Positions 36,189-45,063 of a stretch of DNA of 51,401 nt are shown here, in pieces (the stretch's first letter is position 1; each line of letters begins with the position of its first letter). The notes under the pieces are model-generated. The model made no database searches. It had not been told where the DNA came from and saw only the letters and a program-made list of their open reading frames with translations. Origin of the DNA: Methanoculleus sp. (GTDB lineage: Archaea; Halobacteriota; Methanomicrobia; Methanomicrobiales; Methanoculleaceae). Both the position numbers and the translations under genes were made by a program. The DNA is taken from contig JAHDQM010000016.1 in NCBI GenBank assembly GCA_018433835.1, positions 1-51,401 on the forward strand. The letters are read 5' to 3'.

Positions 36189-38210
36189 ATGGCAGAAGTC
36201 AAAAAGAACGAAGAGCCAAGAATTGGCGTTTTTGTGTGCCACTGTGGTACCAATATTGCGGGCTCCATCGACGTCAAGGCGGTAATGGAATACGCCAGGA
36301 CGCTCCCGAACGTCGCCATCGCCGACGACTACCAGTACATGTGCTCGACCCCCGGCCAGAACAAGATCGCGGAGGCTATCGCCGAGCAGAAACTGACCGG
36401 AGTCGTCGTGGCGGCCTGTTCTCCCCGCCTGCACGAGCCCACGTTCCGTAACGCAACCAAGGCAGGCGGCTTAAACCCCTTCCGGTTCGAGATGGCAAAC
36501 ATCCGCGAGCAGAACTCGTGGGTGCACATGCACCAGCCCGAAGAGGCCACCGCAAAGGCAAAGGACGCAGTCCGGATCGCCGTAGCAAAGGCCTCCCTGC
36601 TTGAAGACCTCGTCCCGAAGAGCGTCCCCGTAGAGAAAGCGGCCATGGTCGTCGGCGGCGGTGTCGGCGGCATGCAGGCAGCGCTCGACCTTGCGAACGC
36701 AGGCATCAAGACCTACCTCGTGGAGAAGAGCCCCACGATCGGCGGCAGGATGTCCCAGCTCGACAAGACTTTCCCGACGCTTGACTGCTCGCAGTGTATC
36801 CTTACACCGAAGATGGTGGACGTTTACCGCAACGAAGGCATCGAGCTCCTCACCTACACCGAGGTCGAGCAGGTCGAGGGATACATCGGCAACTTCGATG
36901 TGACCCTCCGGAAGAAGGCACGCGGTGTCATCACCCCCGCAGAGGCGGAAGCCCGCGGCATCGTCGGCGGCGGCTGTACCGGCTGCGGCGACTGTGTCGA
37001 CGTCTGTCCGGTCATCAAGCCGAACCCATTCGAGCTCGGCATGGCGCCGAGAAAGGCGATCTACATCTACCACCCGCAGGTCTCCCCGCTGATCTACACC
37101 GTCGACTTCGACGCCTGCGTCAAGTGCGGCCTCTGTGTCGAGGCATGCGGTGAGAAGAAAGCGGTCGACCTCGAGATGAAGGACGAACTCATGACCGTCA
37201 AAGTCGGCACCGTCGTCCTCGCCACGGGATACGACATCTTCCCCATCGAGAAGAAGTTCGAGTGGGGTTACAAGAACTACGACAACGTCATCACGTCGCT
37301 CGAGTTCGAGCGCCTGATCTGTGCGTCCGGCCCGACCGGCGGCCACCTCGTCCGCCCGAGCGACGGCGAAACCCCGAAGAAGATCGCATTCGTCCTCTGT
37401 GCGGGTTCCCGTGACTCGACCGGCGTAGGCAAGCCGTACTGCTCGCGGTTCTGCTGCATGTACTCGCTCAAGCACGCCCACCAGATCATCGAGAAGATCC
37501 CCGGCGCGATCCCCTACATCTTCTACATGGACATCCGGTCCTTTGGGAAGATGTATGAGGAATTCTACTACCGCATCCAGAACGAGGGTGCGAAGTTCAT
37601 CCGCGGCAGGGTCGCAAACATCCTCGAAGACCCGGTGACCAAGAACCTCCACGTCAACGCGGAGGACACGCTCCTCGGCCGGCCCATCGACATGGAAGTC
37701 GACATGGTCGTGCTCGCGGCCGCTATCCAGCCCACCGCCGAGACCGAGAAGACACGGAGACTCTTCGGTGTTTCCTGCTCGCAGGACGGCTGGCTCCTCG
37801 AGGCCCACCCAAAACTGAACCCGTGCGGTACCACCACTGCCGGCGTCTACCTCGCCGGTGTCTGCCAGGGACCCAAGGATATCCCCGACACAGTCGCCCA
37901 GGCGGAGGGTGCCGCGTCCGCGGCGTCCATCCCGATCCACAGGGGAGAGGTGGAGCTCGAGCCCTACTTCGCCCAGTGCATGGAGGAGAAGTGCGCCGGG
38001 TGCGGACTGTGTGTCAACCAGTGCCCCTATGGTGCCCTCTCGCTCGTCGAGAAGGACGGACGGACAGTCATGCAGGTCACCGAAGCCAAGTGCAAGGGCT
38101 GCGGCACCTGCGGCGGGTTCTGCCCCGGCGGTGCAATCTGGATGCAGCACTTCGCAACCCCGCAGATCGTCGCACAGATCGATGCGTTCCTCCTGGGAGG
38201 TGAACAGTAA
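36189..38210 (+). CDS. hdrA: heterodisulfide reductase subunit A (flavin-bifurcating)
   Basis: A 673-residue FAD protein. Order: an N-terminal domain with VCHCGTNIAG and CSPRLHEPTFR; an FAD-binding region (MVVGGGVGGMQAALDLA) and CSQCILTPKM; an inserted ferredoxin domain (CTGCGDCVDVCP, CVKCGLCVEACG); and a C-terminal ferredoxin domain (CAGCGLCVNQCP, CKGCGTCGGFCP). The family splits electron pairs at FAD, sending one to the heterodisulfide and one to ferredoxin. The ATG at 36189 has GAGGTG six bases upstream. MvhD follows with no gap. The cysteine motifs are intact, and no selenocysteine codon is seen. Confidence 0.95.
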   Translation: MAEVKKNEEPRIGVFVCHCGTNIAGSIDVKAVMEYARTLPNVAIADDYQYMCSTPGQNKIAEAIAEQKLTGVVVAACSPRLHEPTFRNATKAGGLNPFRFEMANIREQNSWVHMHQPEEATAKAKDAVRIAVAKASLLEDLVPKSVPVEKAAMVVGGGVGGMQAALDLANAGIKTYLVEKSPTIGGRMSQLDKTFPTLDCSQCILTPKMVDVYRNEGIELLTYTEVEQVEGYIGNFDVTLRKKARGVITPAEAEARGIVGGGCTGCGDCVDVCPVIKPNPFELGMAPRKAIYIYHPQVSPLIYTVDFDACVKCGLCVEACGEKKAVDLEMKDELMTVKVGTVVLATGYDIFPIEKKFEWGYKNYDNVITSLEFERLICASGPTGGHLVRPSDGETPKKIAFVLCAGSRDSTGVGKPYCSRFCCMYSLKHAHQIIEKIPGAIPYIFYMDIRSFGKMYEEFYYRIQNEGAKFIRGRVANILEDPVTKNLHVNAEDTLLGRPIDMEVDMVVLAAAIQPTAETEKTRRLFGVSCSQDGWLLEAHPKLNPCGTTTAGVYLAGVCQGPKDIPDTVAQAEGAASAASIPIHRGEVELEPYFAQCMEEKCAGCGLCVNQCPYGALSLVEKDGRTVMQVTEAKCKGCGTCGGFCPGGAIWMQHFATPQIVAQIDAFLLGGEQ

Positions 38211-38636
38211 ATGGCAGACGAGAACTGGAAACCCAAGATCATCGCCATCATCTGCAACTGGTGCTCCTACGCAGGTGCAGACCTTGCCGGCGGCGCCCGT
38301 ATTCAGTACCCGCCCGACATCCGTGCCATCCGCGTGATGTGCACGGGTCGGATCGATCCCCTCTTCATCCTGAAGGCATTCCAGGACGGGGCGGACGGCG
38401 TACTGGTCTCGGGCTGTCACTTCGGCGACTGCCACTACCTTGAGGGCAACTTTAAGGCGGCCAAGAGGATGTTCCTCTTGAAGAGTGTCCTCAAGAACAT
38501 CGGTCTTGACGACAAGCGTCTCAGGATGACCTTCGTCTCCGCATCCGAGGGTGCAAAGTGGGGCATGGTCATGGAAGACGTCATCAAGACCATCAACGAG
38601 CTCGGTCCAAGCCCGCTCAAAGAGTTTGCCAGATGA
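38211..38636 (+). CDS. mvhD: MvhD-type [2Fe-2S] electron-transfer subunit
   Basis: A 141-residue protein with CNWCSYAGAD, MCTGRIDP and SGCHFGDCHY, the cysteine set that binds the [2Fe-2S] cluster of MvhD. In hydrogenase-containing methanogens it joins MvhAG to HdrA. No mvhA or mvhG is present here, and in Methanomicrobiales MvhD is thought to connect HdrA to formate dehydrogenase or another donor. The start codon directly follows the hdrA stop, so the pair is translated together in a fixed ratio. Confidence 0.93.
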   Translation: MADENWKPKIIAIICNWCSYAGADLAGGARIQYPPDIRAIRVMCTGRIDPLFILKAFQDGADGVLVSGCHFGDCHYLEGNFKAAKRMFLLKSVLKNIGLDDKRLRMTFVSASEGAKWGMVMEDVIKTINELGPSPLKEFAR

Positions 38637-38662
38637 ATATCATAGACAGGGGATGAATAACA

Positions 38663-39064
38663 ATGGCAATCAGAGTGAATTTGATCACGGGTCGCACCAT
38701 CCAGCAGGGGGTGTCCATGGAGGCGGGGAAGGAAAAACCCGCCTACACCGCCGCCTGTGGGATCATCGAGCTCGACCCGGCGGACTTTAAAAAGCTGGGA
38801 GCTTTCCGCAACACGAACGTACGCGTCACCAGCGGTTACGGCAATGTCGTCGTCAAGGCGGTCGAGGCAACCCAGGGCCCTCATCCCGGTGTAGCATATA
38901 TACCGATGGGGCCCTGGGCGAACATGGTGGTCAACCCGAACACCTACTCCACCGGTATGCCAACCTTTAAAGGCACGCCTGTTGAGGTGGAGGTCGCCAA
39001 GACCGAACCCGTCCTCGGCTCACTTGAACTGGTGCGCAAGGGGTGCAGGGGTGAGCTGGCATGA
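38663..39064 (+). CDS. fwdD: formylmethanofuran dehydrogenase subunit D
   Basis: A 133-residue molybdopterin-dinucleotide-binding domain (RVNLITGRTIQQGVSMEAG, VRVTSGYGNVVVKA, HPGVAYIPMGPWANMVV). In other molybdo/tungstoenzymes this is the C-terminal part of the catalytic chain; here, as in all Fwd/Fmd enzymes, it is a separate subunit that complements FwdB. It overlaps fwdB by four bases (ATGA). Naming as fwd or fmd (tungsten or molybdenum isoenzyme) cannot be decided by eye. Confidence 0.93.
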   Translation: MAIRVNLITGRTIQQGVSMEAGKEKPAYTAACGIIELDPADFKKLGAFRNTNVRVTSGYGNVVVKAVEATQGPHPGVAYIPMGPWANMVVNPNTYSTGMPTFKGTPVEVEVAKTEPVLGSLELVRKGCRGELA

Positions 39065-40374
39065 CCAGGACTGTAACCGACGTTATCTGTCCGTTCTGCG
39101 GAACGCTCTGCGACGACCTTGAGGTCGTCGTCAGTGATGACGAAAAAGATCTCCTTGAGGTCTACAACGCGTGCGCCATCGGCGCCGAGAAGTTCCTCCA
39201 CTCCCAGGCAAAGGACCGTATCACACGCCCCCGCATGCGGCAGGAAGACGGCTCCTGGAAAGAGATCTCCTACGATGAGGCAATCGAGTATACCGCCCGG
39301 ATGCTCACCGACGCAAAGAAGCCCCTGATGTACGGCTGGAGCTCCACGAACTGTGAGGCCCAGGCCGTCGGGTCCGAGATCGGTGAGATTGTGGGCGCGA
39401 TCATGGACAACACGGCGACAGTCTGCCATGGAACATCCCTTATCGCGGTTCAGGATATCGGCATACCGAGCTGCACGCTCGGCGAGGTCAAGAACCGTGC
39501 CGACAGGATTCTCTTCTGGGGATGCAACCCGGCGCACGCTCACCCGCGGCACATGTCCCGCTACTCGATCTTCCCCCGCGGATTCTTCACCGGCAAGGGC
39601 CACACGGGCCGCAAGGTGATCGTCGTCGACCCGCGTCCCACGGATACCGCCAGTCTGGCGGACGTCCACCTGCAGGTCGAGCAGGGGCGCGACTACGAGC
39701 TCCTCGACGCGCTTCGCGTGGCGTTCAAGGGTGAGAAACTCCCCGACTTCGTCGCGGGAATCCCGAAGGAGAAGATCTATGAGGCTGCCGAGACGCTCAA
39801 GAGCGGCCGTTTCGCAATCATCTTCTTCGGTATGGGAGTGACCCAATCGCTCGGGAAGAACCACAACATCGACGAGGCCATCGCGGTCACCCGTGACTTA
39901 AACGAGTACACGAAAGCAGCCATCATGCCGATGCGCGGGCACTACAATGTCACCGGCTCCGGCCAGGTCTGGGGCTGGCTGTTCGGGTTCCCCTACGCAG
40001 TGGACCTCTCCCGCGGATTCGCACGCTACAACCCCGGCGAGACGACGGCGAACGACCTGCTCCGCAGGGACGAGGTGGACGCCGTCTTCGTCCTCGGAAG
40101 CGACCCCGGCGCGCACTTCCCGTTCAGTTCGGTGAAGAAGATCTACGACCGCCCGTCGGTCGCCATCGACCCGCACGAGACCCCGACCACCGAGGTCTGC
40201 AAGGTTCATGTCCCGGTCGCCTTCGTAGGCGTCGAGGTGGGCGGGTGCGCATACCGGATGGACAACGTGCCGATTGAGACCAGAAAGGTCGTCGAGCCCC
40301 CGGAGGGCATGATGACCGATGAAGAATTCCTCGGCCGTGTCCTTGCACGCGTCAAGGAGATTAAGGGGGTATAA
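39061..40374 (+). CDS. fwdB: formylmethanofuran dehydrogenase subunit B (catalytic, Mo/W)
   Basis: A 437-residue catalytic subunit that reduces CO2 to formate at a molybdopterin-bound Mo or W. The N terminus holds the [4Fe-4S] ligands (ICPFCGTLCDD, NACAIG). The metal ligand is Cys122 in TVCHGTS, the position that is selenocysteine in some methanogens; here the codon is TGC. Further family segments are GWSSTNCEAQAVG, FWGCNPAHAHPRHM and GSDPGAHFPFS. It starts by ATGA overlap with fwdD and is followed by fwdA after three bases. Confidence 0.95.
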   Translation: MTRTVTDVICPFCGTLCDDLEVVVSDDEKDLLEVYNACAIGAEKFLHSQAKDRITRPRMRQEDGSWKEISYDEAIEYTARMLTDAKKPLMYGWSSTNCEAQAVGSEIGEIVGAIMDNTATVCHGTSLIAVQDIGIPSCTLGEVKNRADRILFWGCNPAHAHPRHMSRYSIFPRGFFTGKGHTGRKVIVVDPRPTDTASLADVHLQVEQGRDYELLDALRVAFKGEKLPDFVAGIPKEKIYEAAETLKSGRFAIIFFGMGVTQSLGKNHNIDEAIAVTRDLNEYTKAAIMPMRGHYNVTGSGQVWGWLFGFPYAVDLSRGFARYNPGETTANDLLRRDEVDAVFVLGSDPGAHFPFSSVKKIYDRPSVAIDPHETPTTEVCKVHVPVAFVGVEVGGCAYRMDNVPIETRKVVEPPEGMMTDEEFLGRVLARVKEIKGV

Positions 40375-40377
40375 GCG

Positions 40378-42084
40378 ATGGCAGAGTATCTCATCAAGAA
40401 CGGTTTCGTCTTCGACCCGGTCCTCGGGATCAGGGGAGATCAGGCCGATATCGCCATCAAGGACGGCAAGATCGTCGAGACCAACGCGATCACAAACCCG
40501 AAGGTCATCGATGCCGCGGGTAAGACCGTCATGGCCGGCGGTGTCGACATCCACGCCCATGTCGCCGGCCCGAAGGTGAACGTCGGCCGGAACTTCCGCC
40601 CCGAAGACAAACTCTTCGGCTACAAGCCCAGAAACGGCATCGAGCGGATGCAGGGCGGGTTCTCGGTCCCGACAACGATCAGGACCGGCTACAACTACGC
40701 CCGCATGGGCTACACGACCGTGATGGAAGCGGCCATGCCGCCGCTCTACGCACGGCACACCCACGAGGAGATGCGGGACACCCCGATCCTCGACCAGGGT
40801 GCCTACCCGGTCTTCGGGAACAACTGGTTCGTGCTCGAGTATCTCAAGAACCACGAGATCGAGAACACCGCCGCCTACATCGCCTGGCTCCTGCGAGCCA
40901 CGAAGGGTTACGCAGTCAAGGTCGTCAACCCCGGCGGCACCGAAGCCTGGGCCTGGGGCCTGAACTGCGAGAACGTTCACGACCCGGTCCCCTACTTCGA
41001 CATCACCCCGGCCCAGATCGTGACGGGCCTCATCGAGGCGAACGAGTACCTGGGTCTGCCGCACTCGATGCACGTTCACGCAAACAACCTCGGGAACCCC
41101 GGCAACTACACGACGACTCTCGACACGTTCAAGCTCTCGGAGGGTATCAAGCCGAAGAGCAAGTTCGGCCGAGACCAGGTCATGCACCACACCCACGTCC
41201 AGTTCCACTCCTACGGTGGTGACTCCTGGGCGAACGTGGATTCGAGGGCCAGAGAGATCATGGACTACGTGAACTCGCACGACAATATCACCATCGATAT
41301 GGGTCAGGTGACGCTCGACGAGACCACGACCATGACCGCCGACGGGCCGTTCGAGCACCACCTCACCGAGCTGAACCACTTGAAGTGGGCGAACGCCGAC
41401 GTGGAACTCGAGACCGGGTCCGGGGTCGTGCCCTACGTCTACAGCCCGAACATCAAGGTCTGCGCCATCCAGTGGGCAATCGGCCTCGAACTCGCACTGC
41501 TCGCAAAGGATTCCTCGCGGATCTTCTTAACCACCGACCACCCGAACGCCGGGCCGTTCATCCGCTACCCGCGGGTCATGAAGTGGCTCATGAGCGAGGA
41601 GGCACGGGAGCAGCAGTTCGACGCCTTCAAGCACAAGGACAAGGTCATCGAGGCGACCAACCTCGCCGGCATCGGCCGCGAACTCGACCTCTACGAGATC
41701 GCGCAGATGACCCGTGCGGGACCGGCAAAGTCGCTCGGCCTCGCGCACATGTACGGCGGGCTTGCGCCCGGCCTTGAGGCAGACGTTGCGGTCTATGACT
41801 TCAACCCGAACGAGCCCTACGCGCCCGACGACATCGAGAAGGCGTTCTCGAACGCAGAGCACCTCTTCAAGACCGGCGTGCAGGTCGTTCGCGACCACGA
41901 GATCGCCTCGAACGGCAACAAGCGGACGCTCTGGGTGAACGCCAAGGTCAACGAGAACCCGCAGGTGATGCGTGACGTCAAGGAGAAGTTCCTCCGCTAC
42001 TACACCGTCACCTTAAACAACTACGAGGTTACCGGGCACTATCTCCCGAACCCGTACGTGATCGAGGTTGATGCCACACAGTGA
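40378..42084 (+). CDS. fwdA: formylmethanofuran dehydrogenase subunit A (amidohydrolase)
   Basis: A 568-residue metal-dependent amidohydrolase fold. The binuclear zinc site is visible: DIHAHVAG (HxH), the metal-bridging Lys region GYAVKVVNPGG, SMHVHANN, HHTHVQFHSYGG and the Asp in TTDHPNAGPF. It condenses formate made by FwdB with methanofuran after the formate passes through an internal tunnel. Length is normal for the family (about 570). It lies three bases after fwdB and ten before fwdC. Confidence 0.95.
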   Translation: MAEYLIKNGFVFDPVLGIRGDQADIAIKDGKIVETNAITNPKVIDAAGKTVMAGGVDIHAHVAGPKVNVGRNFRPEDKLFGYKPRNGIERMQGGFSVPTTIRTGYNYARMGYTTVMEAAMPPLYARHTHEEMRDTPILDQGAYPVFGNNWFVLEYLKNHEIENTAAYIAWLLRATKGYAVKVVNPGGTEAWAWGLNCENVHDPVPYFDITPAQIVTGLIEANEYLGLPHSMHVHANNLGNPGNYTTTLDTFKLSEGIKPKSKFGRDQVMHHTHVQFHSYGGDSWANVDSRAREIMDYVNSHDNITIDMGQVTLDETTTMTADGPFEHHLTELNHLKWANADVELETGSGVVPYVYSPNIKVCAIQWAIGLELALLAKDSSRIFLTTDHPNAGPFIRYPRVMKWLMSEEAREQQFDAFKHKDKVIEATNLAGIGRELDLYEIAQMTRAGPAKSLGLAHMYGGLAPGLEADVAVYDFNPNEPYAPDDIEKAFSNAEHLFKTGVQVVRDHEIASNGNKRTLWVNAKVNENPQVMRDVKEKFLRYYTVTLNNYEVTGHYLPNPYVIEVDATQ

Positions 42085-42094
42085 GGTGAGAAGG

Positions 42095-42901
42095 ATGGAA
42101 ACCGTTACACTCACGATAAAGAACCAGCCCGATCTGTATCTCGAGGCCGACAACATCACCCCCGATGCGTTTGCCGGGAAGAAGGCAGATGAGATTGCCA
42201 ACCTTCACGTTTACGTGGGAAGGGAGCAGCACCGGCTCGGGGACTTCTTCGAGGTCTCCGGCAATGCCGGAGCGACCCCGGAAGAGACGAAGATCGTCGT
42301 CAACGGCGACCTCTCCCGGGTCAAGTACATCGGCATGAAGATGACCGGCGGCGAGGTCGTGGCGAACGGCAACGCCGATATGTACGTCGGAGCCTGGATG
42401 CAGGGCGGCAAGATCACGGTGAACGGGAACGTTGACGCCTTTGCCGGGACCGGCATGAAGGACGGCGAGCTCGTCATCAACGGCAACGCCGGAAACTACC
42501 TCGGTGCCGCATACCGTGGAGACTGGCGCGGCATGCAGGGCGGCAAAATCACTGTCAAGGGCAACGCCGGGAGCGATCTCGGCACCTTCATGAACGGCGG
42601 CGAGATCATCGTCGGCGGCGATGTGGATGTCCACGTTGCCACCCACGCCGAGGGTGGAAAGATCGTCATCAAGGGCAATGCAAAGAGCCGCCTCGGGGGC
42701 CAGATGGTGGAAGGCGAGATCTATGTCCTTGGCAACATCGATGTCATGATGCCCGGCTTTGCATACCGGGAGGATGTCGATATCGAGATGGACGGCATCA
42801 AAGGACGGTTTGCTCTCTACGAGGGCGACCTCGGGGAGCGCCACCGAAAGAGGAAAGGTCAGCCGATCTACGCTAAACTCTACCAGCAGATCGGGGCCTG
42901 A
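42095..42901 (+). CDS. fwdC: formylmethanofuran dehydrogenase subunit C
   Basis: A 268-residue beta-helix protein of the GltB C-terminal type, with many repeats of the form GGxIxVxGNxxxxxG (GGKITVNGNVDAFAG, GGEIIVGGDVDVHV, GGKIVIKGNAKSRLG). It has a structural role, holding FwdA and FwdB together. The ATG at 42095 is preceded by GAGGTGAGAAGG, a good ribosome-binding site; the frame extends upstream only as overlap with fwdA. It is the last gene of the operon and is followed by a T-run. Confidence 0.93.
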   Translation: METVTLTIKNQPDLYLEADNITPDAFAGKKADEIANLHVYVGREQHRLGDFFEVSGNAGATPEETKIVVNGDLSRVKYIGMKMTGGEVVANGNADMYVGAWMQGGKITVNGNVDAFAGTGMKDGELVINGNAGNYLGAAYRGDWRGMQGGKITVKGNAGSDLGTFMNGGEIIVGGDVDVHVATHAEGGKIVIKGNAKSRLGGQMVEGEIYVLGNIDVMMPGFAYREDVDIEMDGIKGRFALYEGDLGERHRKRKGQPIYAKLYQQIGA

Positions 42902-42906
42902 ACCCC

Positions 42907-42916
42907 TTATTTTTTT
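42907..42916 (+). terminator. T-run terminator after fwdC
   Basis: TTATTTTTTT begins five bases after the fwdC stop. Archaeal transcription commonly ends at such T-runs without a required hairpin. It separates the fwd-hdr operon from mcr. Confidence 0.6.
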
Positions 42917-43264
42917 GCCGCGCATAGGCAGCGGTGCCGATCGTCGGAGATCGGATGTAGTCGCCAGAACAATAGTAACACGAAGTAACACAATTATGTA
43001 TAATTCATGCCACCAGGGGGGTGGTGTGATACATTTGCTATCCTGTGCAATCGACAATTATTCGGCAGATATTTAATATCGCACTTCAGATATATATCCG
43101 ATCATAGGCATAAATAGCAATGCTTATATCATCAGAGAAAGTTACTATCTTTTTGTCCCACGAGGACGTGCAGTAGTCACCATCAGCCACAGTCAGCGAT
43201 ACTTTTAGCGTTCACTTCACACTCACGGATTGTATGCACTTAAAGAGGGTAATGGAGGAAAATT
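42917..43264 (+). promoter_or_regulatory. mcr promoter region with tandem and inverted repeats
   Basis: No gene is seen. The region holds a 10-bp tandem direct repeat (AGTAACACGA at 42974-42983, AGTAACACAA at 42984-42993). A nested inverted repeat follows: ATGTAT/ATACAT outside, GCCACC/GGTGGT inside, 42996-43034. Next come AT-rich elements including ATATTTAATATC (43069) and TGCTTATATC (about 43122-43131, the most likely TATA box). The leader to mcrB would be about 110 bases and ends with GGAGG nine bases before the ATG. The repeats sit where regulators of this highly expressed operon could bind. Confidence 0.5.
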
Positions 43265-44569
43265 ATGGCAAAATACAAGGAAACTATTGACCTGTACGAT
43301 GATGCAGGCAAGCAGTTGAAGAGTGGTGTGCCGCTTGAGAAGATCAGCCCGCTGGTCAACCCGGCGACCCGGAAACTCATCGACCTGACCAAGAGGACGA
43401 TTGCAGTCAACCTCGGAGGCGTTCAGGAAGGCCTGAAGTCCGGAAAGGTAGCGAAGGGACAGGTCCTCGGGCGTGAGATGAACCTCGACATCGTCGGCAA
43501 CAAGGATGCCATCATCGCCAAGATCAAGGAGATGGTCCAGGTCGAGGAAGGCGACGACACCAACATCCGTGAGTTCGGCGGCGGCAAACTGATCCTCGTC
43601 GAAGTTCCCAAGACTCGTCTCGATGCGGCATCCACCTACGATGCAGCAATCACCTCGGTCGCATCCGCGGCAACCTACGCGATCATCGAACAGTTCGACA
43701 TCGGCATGTTCGATGCGGCCATGGTCAAGGCTGCACTCTGGGGTTCCTACCCGCACACCATGGACCTGACCGGCGCCAACGTCACGTCCATCCTGTCGAT
43801 CCCCCAGAACAACGAAGGTCTCGGCTACGCGCTCCGTAACATTCCGGTCAACCACGCCGTGATGATAACGAACAAGAACGCGATGCAGGGAGCCGCACTC
43901 TCGTCCACCTTCGAGCAGGCAGGAATGTTTGAGATGGGTAACGCCATCGGACCGTTCGAGCGCGCCCAGCTGCTCACCTACGCCTACCAGGGCCTGAACG
44001 CGAACAACCTGGTCTATGACCTCGTCAAGAAGAACGGAGCAACCGGAACCATCGGTACAGTCGTCCAGAGCCTGGTCGAGCGCGCCATTGAGGACAAGGT
44101 CATCGTCCCCGGCAAGAAGGGCGGGTACTTCCAGTTCTACGACACGAAGGACCCCATGCTCTGGAACGCCTACGCCGCTGCGGGAACCATGGCAGCCACC
44201 ATGGTCAACTGCGGTGCCGGACGGTTCGCCCAGGCGGTCTCCTCTACGCTCCTGTACTTCAACGACCTGCTTGAGCACGAGACCGGTCTCCCCGGCTGTG
44301 ACTACGGCCGTGTGATGGGTGTAGCCGTCGGGTTCTCGTTCTTCAGCCACTCGATCTACGGTGGTGGCGGCCCCGGTGTCTTCAACGGCAACCACGTCGT
44401 GACCAGACACGCCGCCGGCGTGGCTATCCCGTGCGTGGTCGCTGCGGCAGCACTCGATGCCGGAACCCAGATGTTCTCGCCGGAGAGCACTTCCAAGGTC
44501 TACGGCGACACCTTCGGCAAGGTCGACGTCTTCAACAAGCCGATCCAGCAGATCGCACAGGGTGTGTAA
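43265..44569 (+). CDS. mcrB: methyl-coenzyme M reductase, beta subunit
   Basis: A 434-residue subunit of the enzyme that makes methane from methyl-CoM and coenzyme B at nickel-F430. Recognisable family segments: KYKETIDLYDDAGKQL at the N terminus, GREMNLDIVGNKDAII, NAMQGAALSSTFEQAGMFEMG, GTMAATMVNCGAGRFAQAVSS and FFSHSIYGGGGPGVFNGNHVV. The last one lines the active-site channel. First gene of mcrBDCGA, with a strong GGAGG ribosome-binding site. Codon choice is strongly biased to C-ending codons, as expected for one of the most abundant proteins. Confidence 0.98.
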   Translation: MAKYKETIDLYDDAGKQLKSGVPLEKISPLVNPATRKLIDLTKRTIAVNLGGVQEGLKSGKVAKGQVLGREMNLDIVGNKDAIIAKIKEMVQVEEGDDTNIREFGGGKLILVEVPKTRLDAASTYDAAITSVASAATYAIIEQFDIGMFDAAMVKAALWGSYPHTMDLTGANVTSILSIPQNNEGLGYALRNIPVNHAVMITNKNAMQGAALSSTFEQAGMFEMGNAIGPFERAQLLTYAYQGLNANNLVYDLVKKNGATGTIGTVVQSLVERAIEDKVIVPGKKGGYFQFYDTKDPMLWNAYAAAGTMAATMVNCGAGRFAQAVSSTLLYFNDLLEHETGLPGCDYGRVMGVAVGFSFFSHSIYGGGGPGVFNGNHVVTRHAAGVAIPCVVAAAALDAGTQMFSPESTSKVYGDTFGKVDVFNKPIQQIAQGV

Positions 44570-44585
44570 ATACCACAGGATACCA

Positions 44586-45062
44586 ATGACTGAAGCCATA
44601 TACCCTCAGGTTCGAATCGTTTCTGCGCGATTCCTCAGACCCGACACTGCGGAACAACTCCTGAACAGGCTTGTTCAGGTCGGCGGGATTCTCCGGATGT
44701 CCATCAACGGACCGAGCATTCCCGAAACCGTTCCGTACGGCCCGGCACGGGGGCAACCCAACCCCCACCCGGACCGTAAGGTCATCCGTGTCGGAGACCA
44801 GGACGTCCAGCTCCGGGTACAGGTCGGAACAATCATCCTGGAGCTTGAGGACGAGTCGTACATTCCGGCTATTTGTGAGGCAGTCGACGAAGTCTTTGCC
44901 GAAAAGGACTTCTCCTGCGCCGTCCAGCAGGGACGGTACATGAAGACCCGGCCGACGATGTCCGACTACGCTAAATACGGACCTGACGCCGACAGAGAGA
45001 TCCTCGGGCTTGTCGATCCGAGAAGGAAAGACGGCCCCGTTATCATTCAGGGAACCAAGTAA
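44586..45062 (+). CDS. mcrD: methyl-coenzyme M reductase operon protein D
   Basis: A 158-residue accessory protein (ATG at 44586) beginning YPQVRIVSARFLRPDTAEQLL, with the family segment GRYMKTRPTMSDYAKYG near the C terminus. McrD is not part of the purified enzyme; it is considered an assembly factor associated with apo-Mcr or F430 delivery. It lies 16 bases after mcrB and one base before the mcrC start. Open frame upstream of 44586 lies inside mcrB and is not part of it. Confidence 0.94.
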   Translation: MTEAIYPQVRIVSARFLRPDTAEQLLNRLVQVGGILRMSINGPSIPETVPYGPARGQPNPHPDRKVIRVGDQDVQLRVQVGTIILELEDESYIPAICEAVDEVFAEKDFSCAVQQGRYMKTRPTMSDYAKYGPDADREILGLVDPRRKDGPVIIQGTK

Positions 45063-45063
45063 G

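Noticed and set aside
39421..39432. Selenocysteine in FwdB
   Set aside because: The metal-ligand codon is TGC (Cys), and no in-frame TGA occurs.
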